A program made the translations under genes and the position numbers. The notes beneath the pieces are model-generated. The model was not told the DNA's origin. It saw nothing but the letters and a program-made list of their open reading frames with translations, and made no database searches. Positions 1 through 8,492 of a stretch of DNA of 64,000 nt are shown here, piece by piece (the stretch's first letter is position 1; each line of letters begins with the position of its first letter). This DNA comes from Actinoalloteichus hoggarensis (GTDB taxonomy: Bacteria > Actinomycetota > Actinomycetes > Mycobacteriales > Pseudonocardiaceae): contig NZ_CP022521.1 in assembly GCF_002234535.1 (NCBI RefSeq), positions 682,001 through 746,000 on the forward strand, given 5' to 3'.

Positions 1-595
1 GCAACGCTTGATCATGCGGGCTGGCAGCTCCTCAGGGCCGTGTCGGCGACCCGGCGGAGTCCTTCGCGGTCGGCGCCGCCCGCCGCAGGGACGTCGATGC
101 CGCCTGCTCATCGCCGTCGGCGAGCAGACAAGGACGATGGAATCGGCGTCGACGGGCAGATCGCCTTCGCCTGCGAAGGCGTGGACGACCCGTTCGCACC
201 GCTGCTCGAGCAGATGTGGGACGTCTCCTCTGCTCGCGAGGCGACGGAGCTGATGGCGGCACGGTTCACTCGGTCGATCATGACGCCGCAGGTGCAAGAG
301 CCGCGACGTCTCGTGATCGCCGAAGCGGCTCGCCTCCCTCGACTGGGAGTGCGGTTTCCTGCGCGTCCTGGACGCGGTCGGTCGTTGCGTGGAGATCCTC
401 CGCGAACGGGGGCTGCTCACCGTGCCCGACGCCAGGCCCGCGGCGCATCACTTCGCGGGCCTGCTGTTGTGGACTCCCCGTAACCAGACGATGTTCGCGG
501 TCGCGGCGCTGCCCGTCGACGAAGACGAACTCGATCGTCTCGTCGTGGCAGGCAGCGGTGCGTTCCTGCGCTCCTGTCAGCGAGAGGACGCCTGA
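1..595 (+). pseudogene. TetR-family regulator, C-terminal part, frameshifted and cut by the window edge
   Basis: Two overlapping frames together read like the ligand-binding half of an AefR-like TetR regulator. The first runs to about 340 and contains a segment of the type TPQVQEPRRLVIAEAARLP. The second continues from about 341 with a RERGLLTVPDARPAAHHFAGLLL segment and stops at 595. The join needs a one-base frameshift near 340-345. No helix-turn-helix is readable in 1-130, so the DNA-binding half is either outside the window or lost. It is probably a non-functional relic. A sequencing error at the join is the alternative. Confidence 0.5.
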
Positions 596-700
596 CGGGC
601 CCTCGGCGGCGGCATCCAGGAGAGTCGACGGCTCTCCAACGCGCCCGAATGACGAGTGATGCCTGCACGGCTCATGTCAGCAGACGGGCGAGAACGACGG

Positions 701-734
701 CGGCCGGACCTGGCTTCGGAGTCAGGTCCGGCCG
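701..734. terminator. Bidirectional hairpin terminator
   Basis: A perfect 12-bp stem (CGGCCGGACCTG at 701-712, complement at 723-734) with a 10-base loop containing TTCGG. It lies between the broken TetR frame, which ends at 595 on the plus strand, and the aldo/keto reductase, which ends at 894 on the minus strand. It suits termination from both sides. There is no U-tract, as is usual in high-GC actinomycetes. The rest of 596-893 shows no gene. Confidence 0.6.
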
Positions 735-893
735 CAGGTCCGCGATCGAGTCACGGACCTGCTGTCCTCCGGCAGGCTGCGCCGGTGATCGGACACCCCC
801 GGCTCGCTCGATCCAGGGGACGTCCGGTCCTCGGGCGGCATGGGGCCGGGCGGCGCGTGGTCATTCGGTCACCGCAGTGGGTTCGCCATACCG

Positions 894-1829
894 CTACGGA
901 ATGCGGTGTCCGGCCGCGCGGAAGAGCTCATACCACTCGGCGCGGGTGAGCGGGACGTCCGAGCCCTGCGCGGCGCCCGCGACCCGCTCCGGATCGGTCG
1001 TACCGAGGACCACCTGCATCTGTGCCGGATGCCGGGTGATCCAGGCGGTCGCGATCGCGATCGGCGGCACGTCGTACCGGGTGGCGAGGCGATCGATGAC
1101 GGCGTTCAGCTCCGGATGGTCCGGCGAGCCGAGGAACACCCCGGTGAAGAAGCCGGCCTGGAACGGGGACCACGCCTGGATGGTGATGTCGTGCAGCCTG
1201 CAGTACTCGACGATGCCGCCGCCGTCGATCACCACGGCCTGCTGCTCACCGAGCATGTTCGCGGTGACGCCCTGCGCGACGAGCGGGGCGTGGGTGATGG
1301 ACAGCTGGAGCTGGTTGGCGACGATCGGCTGGCGCACGTGCTTGCGCAGCAGGTCGAGCTGGCCGGGCGTGTGGTTGGAGACGCCGAAGGCTCGAACCTT
1401 GCCTGCCGACTCCAGGTCGTCGAAGGCACGGGCCACCTCCTCCGGCTCGACGAGCGCATCGGGCCGATGCAGCAGTAAGACGTCGATGCGGTCGGTGCCC
1501 AGCGCGGCGAGCGAGCCCTCGACCGAGCCGACGAGGTGATCGTAGGAGAAGTCGTAGTACGGGCCCTCCCGAACGATCCCCGCCTTGGTCTGGATGGTCA
1601 CGGCGTCGCGCTCCGACGGTGTCAGGGCCAGCGCCTCGGCGAACCGGCGTTCGCAGCCGTGCATCTCGTGGCCGTAGCCCGCGGCGTGGTCGACGAAGTC
1701 GATGCCCGCGTCGCGCGCCGTGCGCACCAGCGTGCGCACCTCGTCGTCGGTCTTGTCGGCGATCCGCATCAGGCCGAGCACGATGTTCGGCGCGACGATG
1801 TCGGTTCCGGGCAGGGTGAAGGTCTTCAC
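894..1829 (-). CDS. Aldo/keto reductase, YdhF-like
   Basis: 311 residues, full length for the family. The TIM-barrel reductase tetrad is visible: Asp47 and Tyr52 in FVDHAAGYG, Lys82 in QTKAG and His121 in LLLHRPD. The C-terminal part (AWSPFQAGFF, later VVLGTTDPERV) fits an NADPH-binding AKR11/YdhF-type oxidoreductase acting on small aldehydes or ketones in the cytoplasm. It is the second gene of a minus-strand pair, 64 bases after the next reductase, and is probably co-transcribed with it from the promoter near 2794-2823. The physiological substrate cannot be read from the sequence. Confidence 0.9.
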   Translation of the reverse strand: MKTFTLPGTDIVAPNIVLGLMRIADKTDDEVRTLVRTARDAGIDFVDHAAGYGHEMHGCERRFAEALALTPSERDAVTIQTKAGIVREGPYYDFSYDHLVGSVEGSLAALGTDRIDVLLLHRPDALVEPEEVARAFDDLESAGKVRAFGVSNHTPGQLDLLRKHVRQPIVANQLQLSITHAPLVAQGVTANMLGEQQAVVIDGGGIVEYCRLHDITIQAWSPFQAGFFTGVFLGSPDHPELNAVIDRLATRYDVPPIAIATAWITRHPAQMQVVLGTTDPERVAGAAQGSDVPLTRAEWYELFRAAGHRIP

Positions 1830-1893
1830 GACAATGGTCCTCTCCGGCGCCCCGTCGCCGCCCGATTCCGGGCAGGCGTTGAAAGGGACGAAG

Positions 1894-2757
1894 TCAGTTC
1901 GCGTTCGACAGCGCGGCGATCTCGTCGGCGGTGAGTTCCAGCTCGGCGGCGCGGGCCGAATCCTGGATGCTCGCCGGCCGCGACGAACCGGGGATGGGGA
2001 TGACGACGGGGTCCAACGCCAGCTGCCAGGCCAGCGCGACCTGCTGCGGGCTCACCCCGTGGTCGTCGGCGACCCGCTGGAAGGGCGCATGCAGCGCGCC
2101 GACGTCGCCCGCGGCGCGGATGCCGCCCAGCGGAGACCACGGGAGGAAGGCGATGCCCAGGGTCGCGCAGTGCCTGAGTTCGTCCAGGCCGGCGCGGAAG
2201 GCTGGGGAGAACTGGTTCTGCACGGAGACGAGCCGCCCGTCGAGTATCTCGTTGGCCTCGTCGATCTGTGCGACGGACACGTTCGAGATGCCCGCCATCC
2301 GGATCACGCCCGCGTCCAGCAGATCTCGTAGCGCGCCGATCGAGTCGGCGTAGGGCACCTCGGGGTCCGGCCGATGGAACTGGTAGAGGCCGATCGCCTC
2401 CACGCCGAGCCGCCGGGCCGACGCCCTGGCCGCCCGCTGCACGTACTCCGGGCGGCCGTCGAGGATCCACGAGCCGTCGCCGGGACGCAGTGCCCCGCCC
2501 TTCGTGGCCACCAGCACGTCGTCGACGTCGCCGCCGTAGGACCGCAGGGCACGTGCGATGAGCTCCTCGTTATGGCCGGTCTCACCCGCATGCAGGTGAT
2601 AGGCGTCGGCCGTGTCGATGAGGGTGACGCCCGCGTCGAGTGCGGCGTGGACGGCCGCGACGGAGCGAGCCGTCTCGGGCCTGTTCTCGATGGACATCGG
2701 CATCGCGCCGAGTCCGATCGCGCCGACGGTGCGGTGTCCCAGGGTGCGTTGCTGCAC
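1894..2757 (-). CDS. Aldo/keto reductase
   Basis: 287 residues. It opens with RTLGHRTVGAIGLGAMPMS, typical of the AKR family that reduces aldehydes with NADPH. The tetrad is Asp48/Tyr53 (LIDTADAY), Lys86 (VATKGG) and His128 (YQFHRP). A C-terminal VIPIPGSSRPASIQDS segment matches the cofactor-binding loop. The gene is divergent from the LysR-type regulator at 2862, with a 104-base gap holding promoters for both, so LysR is the likely regulator of this gene and the following reductase. Start ATG at 2757. Confidence 0.92.
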   Translation of the reverse strand: MQQRTLGHRTVGAIGLGAMPMSIENRPETARSVAAVHAALDAGVTLIDTADAYHLHAGETGHNEELIARALRSYGGDVDDVLVATKGGALRPGDGSWILDGRPEYVQRAARASARRLGVEAIGLYQFHRPDPEVPYADSIGALRDLLDAGVIRMAGISNVSVAQIDEANEILDGRLVSVQNQFSPAFRAGLDELRHCATLGIAFLPWSPLGGIRAAGDVGALHAPFQRVADDHGVSPQQVALAWQLALDPVVIPIPGSSRPASIQDSARAAELELTADEIAALSNAN

Positions 2758-2793
2758 TGATGAGCCCTTCCGCTCGAATGATCATCGGATTCG

Positions 2794-2823
2794 ACGGTAA
2801 GCGTCCCTCGGAAAGAAGTCCAA
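2794..2823 (-). promoter_or_regulatory. Predicted promoter of the reductase pair
   Basis: On the minus strand, TTGGAC (2823-2818) and TACCGT (2799-2794) are separated by 18 bases, a good match to actinobacterial housekeeping sigma promoters. It sits 36 bases upstream of the reductase start at 2757. On the plus strand TATTAT at 2850-2855 lies 6 bases before the LysR ATG at 2862 and probably gives a leaderless LysR transcript. The two promoters share about 50 bases, where a LysR protein would bind. Confidence 0.5.
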
Positions 2824-2861
2824 CAACTTATTCCGATGCGATTGAGAAGTATTATCGATCA

Positions 2862-3782
2862 ATGGACCTGCGTCAGATGGAATACCTCATCGCGCTCGCC
2901 GACGAGCAGCACTTCACCCGAGCGGCGGCGGTCTGCGGAGTCTCACAGTCCGGGCTTTCGGCGGGCATCCGGAACCTCGAAGACGAACTCGGAACGCCGT
3001 TGTTCCTCCGCACCACGCGTCGGGTCGAGCCGACGGAGGCCGGGCTCGCGCTGCTTCCCTTCGCGCGCACGATGCTCGCCCAGGTCGCGGCCGGGCGTGA
3101 CGCGGTCGTCCGTGCTACACGCGCGCTCTCGGGCAGGCTTCGTGTGGGAGCCGAACAGTGCCTCGGCGTCGTCGACGTTCCGCCGTTGCTCGAACGGTTC
3201 CATCGCCGCTACCCGCTCGTCGACATCCACTTCACCCAGGCCGGCTCCCATGACCTCGTCATGCAGGTCCGTGCCGGTGAGCTCGACGTCGCCTTCGTCG
3301 CGACGACCGAGCATCTGGCGACGGTCAACCCCGTCGAGCTCGGCAGGCGCGAGGTCGTGCTGCTGGCTCCGCCCGAGCATCCCCTCGCGGTTCGCACCCA
3401 CGTGGAGTGGGCCGAGTTGCGCGACCGCGAGTTCATCGACTTCCGGGAATCGTGGGGCGTGCGGTCCCTCAACGAGGCGGCCTGCTCGACGCACGGCGTG
3501 GGCCGGCGAGTGCGATGCACCGTCGACGACATCCACACCCTGCTCGATCTCATCCGTCGTGGCCTCGGCATCGCCCTCGTACCGAGGCATGTCGCGGCGA
3601 AGCCCGAGGCCTCGGCTCTGGCGACCATCCGGCTGCCCCCGTCCTCCGCCCCGGAATGGATCGTCTCGGCGATCACGGCGAATCAGGCGGAGCCCTCGGC
3701 CGCGCGGCTGCTCGAGCTCGTCGACGCGAACCCCTCCTCGACGAATGAGGCCGAGCGCCCGGGCACGGTGACCGATTCGTAG
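2862..3782 (+). CDS. LysR-family transcriptional regulator
   Basis: 306 residues from the ATG at 2862. An in-frame extension to 2640 runs antisense into the reductase and is rejected, because MDLRQMEYLIALADEQHFTRAA is the canonical LysR beginning. The winged helix-turn-helix covers residues 2-60 (TRAAAVCGVSQSGLSAGIRNLE). The periplasmic-binding-fold effector domain starts around residue 88 (GRLRVGAEQCLG). It is transcribed divergently from the aldo/keto reductase pair and is the obvious candidate for their control. The effector is unknown. Confidence 0.93.
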   Translation: MDLRQMEYLIALADEQHFTRAAAVCGVSQSGLSAGIRNLEDELGTPLFLRTTRRVEPTEAGLALLPFARTMLAQVAAGRDAVVRATRALSGRLRVGAEQCLGVVDVPPLLERFHRRYPLVDIHFTQAGSHDLVMQVRAGELDVAFVATTEHLATVNPVELGRREVVLLAPPEHPLAVRTHVEWAELRDREFIDFRESWGVRSLNEAACSTHGVGRRVRCTVDDIHTLLDLIRRGLGIALVPRHVAAKPEASALATIRLPPSSAPEWIVSAITANQAEPSAARLLELVDANPSSTNEAERPGTVTDS

Positions 3783-3985
3783 TCCCCTCGTCAGCATCGA
3801 CGGGCACCCGAGGCCGAGACGACGACAGACCGCGCGGATGACGGCCGTCCTGTCAGGCCGGCCGCCGATCCTGCGGCACACCTCGGTCGGTTCTACGAGC
3901 CGGCAGCTGCCGAGCCGCCTGCGCGTTCCCGCCGGCCGCGTTCGGCCTCGCGGAGACCGCCGACCAGCCGGTTAGAGTCGTGTTC

Positions 3986-4033
3986 ATGACGGTGCTCGTG
4001 CCTGCCCTGTCGATGCGACGGAGCACGTGGTGA
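3986..4033 (+). CDS. Possible 15-codon upstream ORF coupled to the sigma factor gene
   Basis: An ATG at 3986 lies 7 bases after a TAGAGT box (3973-3978), the spacing seen at other leaderless starts in this window. It opens a 15-codon frame (MTVLVPALSMRRSTW) whose TGA (4031-4033) overlaps the GTG at 4030 that starts the sigma factor. The sigma gene has no clear Shine-Dalgarno sequence, so translation could depend on termination-reinitiation from this short frame. The peptide itself is probably unimportant. This is inferred from layout only. Confidence 0.35.
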   Translation: MTVLVPALSMRRSTW

Positions 4034-4968
4034 CGGCGTCTCCGGCCCGTTCCCCCTTCGAGGCCGAGCGGGACAGGCTGACCTGGCTGAGCTATCGGAT
4101 GCTCGGCTCGTGGCGCGATGCCGAGGATGTCGTGCAGGACGTCGCGGTCGAATGGATCATCGCCGCCGATGCGATCGAGAACCCGGCGGGATGGTTGACC
4201 ACGATCACCGTGCGACGCTCCATCGACGCGCTGCGCAGGCGCAGACGTGCCGAGACCTACGTCGGCCCCTGGCTGCCGGAGCCGTTCGTGTCCGAGCCGG
4301 TGTCGGGGCCGTCGGGCTCCGCGCCGGAGGAGAGCGTGGAGCGGGACGAGACGCTGACCATGGTGTTCCTGACGCTCGCCGAGCGACTGACTCCGCCACA
4401 GCGTGCCGTGATCGTGCTGCGCGCGCTGGACTACTCGCACGACGAGGTCGCGCGGATGCTCCAGATCACGAGTGCGGCGTCTCGGCAGCACCAGCGGCGT
4501 GGCACGGTCGCGCTCCGGCGTGCCGAGGAGGCCGTGGCGAACCGGCAGAGCGGGCGCTGCGCTCACCGTGGTCCGTCGCATCGGTCCCAGGAGGAACGCG
4601 CACTGCTGACCGCCTTCCTCACCGCTGCACGGGACGGCGACGTCGAGGCCCTGAGTGCCCTGCTGGCCGACGAGGTCGTCGCCTACAACGACGGCGGCGG
4701 TCGAATGCGCGCGGCTCTCAGGCCGTTGTTCGGCCGGGCGAACGTGGCCAGGTTCGTCGTCGGCGTCGCAGACCTGCACCGGGCGCGGCGGGCCGTTCGG
4801 CTGGTCACCGTGAACGGCGGTCCTGGCGCGATCGTCACGTTGTCCGGAGCGGAGCACGTGGTGTCGTTGGACGTGCGTGACGGCGTGATTCATCGTGTGT
4901 TCGACGTCTGCAACCCGGACAAGCTCGGGAGGGTGCGGGAAACGGGGAGACCGCAGCCGGTCGTCTAG
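4030..4968 (+). CDS. ECF sigma factor, ECF41 group, with SnoaL-like C-terminal extension
   Basis: About 312 residues, longer than a plain ECF factor (about 180). Region sigma-2 lies near residues 12-75 and sigma-4 near 110-170. A SnoaL/NTF2-like tail follows. The hallmarks of ECF41 factors are all present: WLPEP at 81-85 between the sigma regions, DGGGR at 221-225 and NPDKL at 295-299 in the tail. In this group the tail, rather than a membrane anti-sigma factor, controls activity. ECF41 genes usually lie beside an oxidoreductase or carboxymuconolactone-decarboxylase gene; an AhpD-like gene of that kind is 2.2 kb away at 7210. The start is GTG 4030 or 4027. The end overlaps the convergent WYL regulator by 4 bases. 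Confidence 0.9.
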   Translation: MTASPARSPFEAERDRLTWLSYRMLGSWRDAEDVVQDVAVEWIIAADAIENPAGWLTTITVRRSIDALRRRRRAETYVGPWLPEPFVSEPVSGPSGSAPEESVERDETLTMVFLTLAERLTPPQRAVIVLRALDYSHDEVARMLQITSAASRQHQRRGTVALRRAEEAVANRQSGRCAHRGPSHRSQEERALLTAFLTAARDGDVEALSALLADEVVAYNDGGGRMRAALRPLFGRANVARFVVGVADLHRARRAVRLVTVNGGPGAIVTLSGAEHVVSLDVRDGVIHRVFDVCNPDKLGRVRETGRPQPVV

Positions 4969-5969
4969 CCGTCGCGAGGTACGGGGTTCGCGACGGCGTC
5001 GGCGACGACCGCATCGACGCCTGCCAGCGCCTCGATGCGTCGGGCGAGCAGTGCGGCTGCCTCCCGGAGTTCGGGGGGCTCCAGCACCTCCGCCGGGAAG
5101 CCGAGCCGGGCGACATGCATGATCAGCCAGTCCAGATCATCGCCGCCGACGACGAGCAGACACCACCCCGCACGGTCGTCCTCGATCCGGCCCACCTGCG
5201 GCGGCACCAGCTCCCGTACCCGATCGGGCTCGGCGTGCACCCGCACCCGGGCGACATACCGGTACGGCGCGGCGGTCACCGACCGCTGCACGTAGGCGAC
5301 CGGGTCGGGATGCTCTCTTGGGCGAAAGCGCCAGGTCGTCGATGCCGCGTCGCGCATCCGATCCAGTCGGAAGGTGCGCCAGTCGTCGCGCTCGACGTCC
5401 CAGGCCATCAGATACCAGCGACGGCCGGTGGCGACCATCCGCACCGGTTCCACCGTGCGTTCCGCATCCCCGCCGTCGCGGCCCGCGTACCGAAACCTCA
5501 CGCGCAGGGCGTCACGGCAGGCCCGTGCGAGTGTCACGAGCACGTCGGCGTCGATCTCGGTGCCGGTTCCGAGGAGAGTCTCGGTGGCGTCGTGCACTGC
5601 TCGGATCTCGGCACGCAGCCGAGGCGGCATCACCTGGTCGAGTTTCGTCAGCACCCGCAGGGCGGCTTCGCCCGCACCGGCGACCGTGCCTCCTGCGGCC
5701 AGGCGGAGTGAGACCGCTGTCGCGATCGCCTCCTCGTCATCGAGGAGCAGTGGCGGCAACCGGGTTCCCGCGCCGAGTCGGTAGCCGCCGCCGACGCCTG
5801 CCATCGCGTGCACCGGGTAGCCGACCGCGCGCAGTCGCTCCACGTCGCGGCGCACCGAACGGTCGGTGACTCCCAGTTCGGCGGCGAGTTCGACGGCCGT
5901 CCAGGACTGCCGCCGCTGGAGTAGCGCCAGCAGTCGTAACACCCGTTCGGTCGTCGCCTCAACGGTCAC
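4965..5969 (-). CDS. WYL-domain transcriptional regulator (YafY/PafC-like)
   Basis: 334 residues. An N-terminal DeoR-like helix-turn-helix (residues 8-60, LAAELGVTDRSVRRDVERL) is followed by a WYL domain with the signature region GRRWYLMAWDVERDDWRTFRLDRM, whose RxWYLxA motif gives the family its name. Such proteins bind nucleic-acid or small-molecule ligands and act as repressors or activators. It is divergent from the DinB-family gene at 6032 with 62 bases between the starts, so it probably regulates that gene and the VOC gene after it. Start GTG at 5969; the 3' end overlaps the sigma factor tail by 4 bases. Confidence 0.9.
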   Translation of the reverse strand: MTVEATTERVLRLLALLQRRQSWTAVELAAELGVTDRSVRRDVERLRAVGYPVHAMAGVGGGYRLGAGTRLPPLLLDDEEAIATAVSLRLAAGGTVAGAGEAALRVLTKLDQVMPPRLRAEIRAVHDATETLLGTGTEIDADVLVTLARACRDALRVRFRYAGRDGGDAERTVEPVRMVATGRRWYLMAWDVERDDWRTFRLDRMRDAASTTWRFRPREHPDPVAYVQRSVTAAPYRYVARVRVHAEPDRVRELVPPQVGRIEDDRAGWCLLVVGGDDLDWLIMHVARLGFPAEVLEPPELREAAALLARRIEALAGVDAVVADAVANPVPRDG

Positions 5970-6031
5970 GACACGAATCCTGCCATGGATCGCGGAAGGA
6001 ACCTGTCCGCGATATCAGGGAAGGTGGCGCC

Positions 6032-6604
6032 GTGATCGATGAGCCCGTCAACCTTCTGCTCCGGGACCAGATTGCCTGGCATTGGACGAATCAGCTGCGC
6101 GAGCGCCTCGCGGGGCTCACCGATGAGGAGTACTTCTGGGAGCCCGTGCCCGACTGCTGGAACGTGCGTCCGCGCGGAACCGGATCGGCATCGTCGCAGG
6201 CCGGTTCCGGTGCGATGGTCATCGACTTCGCGAGTCCGGAGCCGGACCCGCCGCCGTTCGCGACGATCGCCTGGCGACTCGGGCATGTGATCGTCGGCGT
6301 GCTCGCGATGCGTAATGCCGCGCACTTCGGCCGTGCGCACACCGATTACCAATCGTTCGAGTACGCGCCGACCGCAGCCGGGGCGCTGGCCCAGCTCGAT
6401 GCGGAGTACACCGCCTGGCTGGCCGGAGTCGAGTCGCTCGGGGAGAGCGGCCTCGCACGGCCCTGCGGAGACGCGGAGCCACTGTATCCCGAGGATTCAC
6501 TGGCCCGTCTGGTCCTGCGCATCAACCGGGAGCTGATCCACCATCTGGCCGAGGTGTGTCTGCTCCGTGACCTCTACCTTCATACCCGACGGGAGACGCG
6601 CTGA
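6032..6604 (+). CDS. DinB-superfamily protein
   Basis: 190 residues, GTG start. It begins with LLLRDQIAWHWTNQLRERLAGLTDEEYFWEP and carries the helical-bundle pattern of DinB/DUF664 proteins. Histidines in a WRLGHVIVG segment and in an RELIHHLAEVCLLRDLY segment are the expected metal ligands. Members include metal-dependent thiol transferases using mycothiol or bacillithiol, but the substrate here is unknown. The next gene begins 2 bases after its stop, so the two form an operon, and the WYL regulator reads away from it. Confidence 0.82.
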   Translation: MIDEPVNLLLRDQIAWHWTNQLRERLAGLTDEEYFWEPVPDCWNVRPRGTGSASSQAGSGAMVIDFASPEPDPPPFATIAWRLGHVIVGVLAMRNAAHFGRAHTDYQSFEYAPTAAGALAQLDAEYTAWLAGVESLGESGLARPCGDAEPLYPEDSLARLVLRINRELIHHLAEVCLLRDLYLHTRRETR

Positions 6605-6605
6605 G

Positions 6606-7043
6606 ATGGCTCGCGACGTTCAGATCACCTTCGACTGTGCCGACCCGGCCGCACTGGCGGCCTTCTGGGCCGAAGCCCTCGACTACCGGCTGCAGGGCCC
6701 GCCCGCGGGCTTCGAGTCGTGGGACCAGGCGCTGGACGCGATGGGCGTGCCGCCCGAGCGCCGCAACGATGCCGCGGCGTCGATCGACCCCGAGGGCACC
6801 GGGCCTCGGCTGTTCTTCCAGCGAGTGCCGGAGGGCAAGCAGGCTAAGAACCGCGCGCATCTCGATGTGCGAGCCGCGCCGGGTCTGGAGGGGGACGCGC
6901 GGATGGCGGCCCTGGAGGCGGCGGCCGAACGGCTTGTCGCCCACGGGGCCACCCGCCTGCACCGGCATGAGCCCGCTCTGCCACTCGACGGCGGTCACAT
7001 CGTGATGGCCGACCCGGAGGGCAACGAGTTCTGTCTCGATTGA
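6606..7043 (+). CDS. VOC-family (glyoxalase/bleomycin-resistance fold) protein
   Basis: 145 residues from the ATG at 6606, directly behind the DinB gene. The start MARDVQITFDCADPAALAAFW and the end DPEGNEFCLD are diagnostic for the vicinal-oxygen-chelate superfamily, with a metal-ligand glutamate near the end. Enzymes of this fold include lyases, dioxygenases and drug-binding resistance proteins; nothing in the sequence fixes the substrate. Pairing with a DinB-like protein under a WYL regulator suggests a small detoxification or thiol-related operon. Confidence 0.87.
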   Translation: MARDVQITFDCADPAALAAFWAEALDYRLQGPPAGFESWDQALDAMGVPPERRNDAAASIDPEGTGPRLFFQRVPEGKQAKNRAHLDVRAAPGLEGDARMAALEAAAERLVAHGATRLHRHEPALPLDGGHIVMADPEGNEFCLD

Positions 7044-7209
7044 CCGGCCTATGCCGCAGCCCCGGCCGACCCGCCTGCGATGCCTGAACCCGCCTGATGC
7101 GGATCGTCTCGGCGTGGTGTCGACCGGGGCTGCGGCGCTCGCCGACCCCGGGGCAGCGGCAGTGGCGCGGATGGTCCGCCCTGGGCTGCGCGGCGTCGGT
7201 CCTCGGCGG

Positions 7210-7650
7210 TTACCGTGCCAACGGCGGCGGGGCGAGTCGGGTGCTGACGCCGATCCGGTTCAGCAGGTTGATCGTGCCGATCGCCAGGACGAGGTCGGCC
7301 AGTTCACGTTCGTCGAACTGTGCTGCCGCCTGCGCCCAGACGTCGTCGTCGACACCGTTGGTCAGCACCGTGATCGCCTCGGTCAGCGCGAGTGCGGCGC
7401 GCTCCCGATCCGAGAAGAAGTCGGTCTCCCGCCACACCGGGAGCGCGTGGATCTTCCGGGCCGGGACACCGAGTTCGCTCAAGCTTGCCGCGTGCATGTC
7501 GACGCAGTAGGCGCAGCCGTTGAGCTGGGACGCGCGCAGCTTGACGACGTCGAGCAGGCCGGCGTCGATGCTGTCGCGCAGGTACTGGTCGAGCCGTCCG
7601 ACGGCCCGGTAGCCGGCCGGAGCGTGTTCTGGCACTACGAGTCTGGGCAT
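7210..7650 (-). CDS. Carboxymuconolactone decarboxylase / AhpD-like protein
   Basis: 146 residues. The core AhpD-type motif is GCAYCVDMH, with a redox CxxC at Cys46 and Cys49 and His53. The beginning (APAGYRAVGRLDQYL) and the TEAITVLTN segment are standard for this family of alkylhydroperoxidase-like proteins, which act on peroxides with small thiols. It lies 155 bases downstream of a TetR gene on the same strand. Proteins of this kind are the usual genomic partners of ECF41 sigma factors such as the one at 4030, although they are not adjacent here. Confidence 0.9.
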   Translation of the reverse strand: MPRLVVPEHAPAGYRAVGRLDQYLRDSIDAGLLDVVKLRASQLNGCAYCVDMHAASLSELGVPARKIHALPVWRETDFFSDRERAALALTEAITVLTNGVDDDVWAQAAAQFDERELADLVLAIGTINLLNRIGVSTRLAPPPLAR

Positions 7651-7805
7651 GACTCTCTCTTTCCGCGTACGTCGATCGGGCGGTGTGCTGCGGGTCCTGG
7701 TGAACCGCTGCTGCCTTCGTCGACGCCGATCGCCGCGATGTGACAGGGAATCGCCGGGCGTTGCTCGTTGGCGAGTTCGGCCGGTGCCCTTGGCCTGGCC
7801 TGCGG

Positions 7806-8444
7806 TCAGGGTGCCTCCGAGCTGACGCCGTCCGTCGGGTGGTCCTGCCTGCCGTGGTCGACGTGGAGGGCGATTCCGCGGTAGAGCAGATCGACCGTGC
7901 CCGCCCAGTTCCGCAGGCCCGTGCCGCTGAGCGGATCCGCGCCCAGCGTCTCGCCGATCCGGCTGCGCAACAGGACGAGGGACAGGTCGTGGGCGAGCAG
8001 GACGGCGGCCAACTGCTCATGATCGACGCCCGCGGCGATCGCTCCCGCCTCGTCGAGCCGCATGACCAACTGCCTGCTGAAGTCGCTCAGTTCCGCGTAC
8101 GCCTCGCGGGAACGGGGGCCGTCGCCGGTCAGCAGGCGTGACAGGTACCTCGTGACGGCCGAGTCGCCCAGCATCTCCACGATCGATCGGACCTGAGCGG
8201 ACTCTTCGAGTGCGGTGGCGTGCACGGCATTGCGTACCAGCCCGATGACGTGCTCGTCCACGGCGGCGACCAGGCCGTCTCGGGAGCCGTAGTGCTTGAT
8301 GATCAGCGGTTGTGACACGCCGCTCCGCTCGGCGACGAGACGAAGAGGAACGGCGTCCGGACCGCGCTCCCCGAACAACGCGACGGCGACGTCTCGAATG
8401 ATCGCCTTTGCTGTCCTGTCCTCTGGTGAATACATATTCACCAT
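7806..8444 (-). CDS. TetR-family transcriptional regulator
   Basis: 212 residues. The helix-turn-helix occupies about residues 10-58 (VPLRLVAERSGVSQPLIIKHYGSRDGL), followed by an all-helical ligand domain. The likely start is ATG 8444, but an internal ATG at 8435 is possible because an 18-bp palindrome spans the first codons (8425-8442). That placement fits autorepression. The membrane protein/dehydrogenase pair at 8493-10120 is divergent and would be controlled by the same operators. Confidence 0.9.
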   Translation of the reverse strand: MVNMYSPEDRTAKAIIRDVAVALFGERGPDAVPLRLVAERSGVSQPLIIKHYGSRDGLVAAVDEHVIGLVRNAVHATALEESAQVRSIVEMLGDSAVTRYLSRLLTGDGPRSREAYAELSDFSRQLVMRLDEAGAIAAGVDHEQLAAVLLAHDLSLVLLRSRIGETLGADPLSGTGLRNWAGTVDLLYRGIALHVDHGRQDHPTDGVSSEAP

Positions 8445-8462
8445 GGTAACTTATCGTTCACC
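8425..8462. promoter_or_regulatory. Two adjacent TetR-type operators
   Basis: A perfect inverted repeat, GGTGAAT-ACAT-ATTCACC, lies at 8425-8442. A related imperfect one with outer arms GGTAAC and GTTCACC lies at 8445-8462. Their centres are 20 bp apart, close to two helical turns, so two dimers would sit on one face of the DNA. The first overlaps the start codon of the TetR gene and the second lies in the gap before the divergent operon. Confidence 0.65.
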
Positions 8463-8492
8463 GCTGGCGACGGCGGCGAGCTGAAGAGTCAG

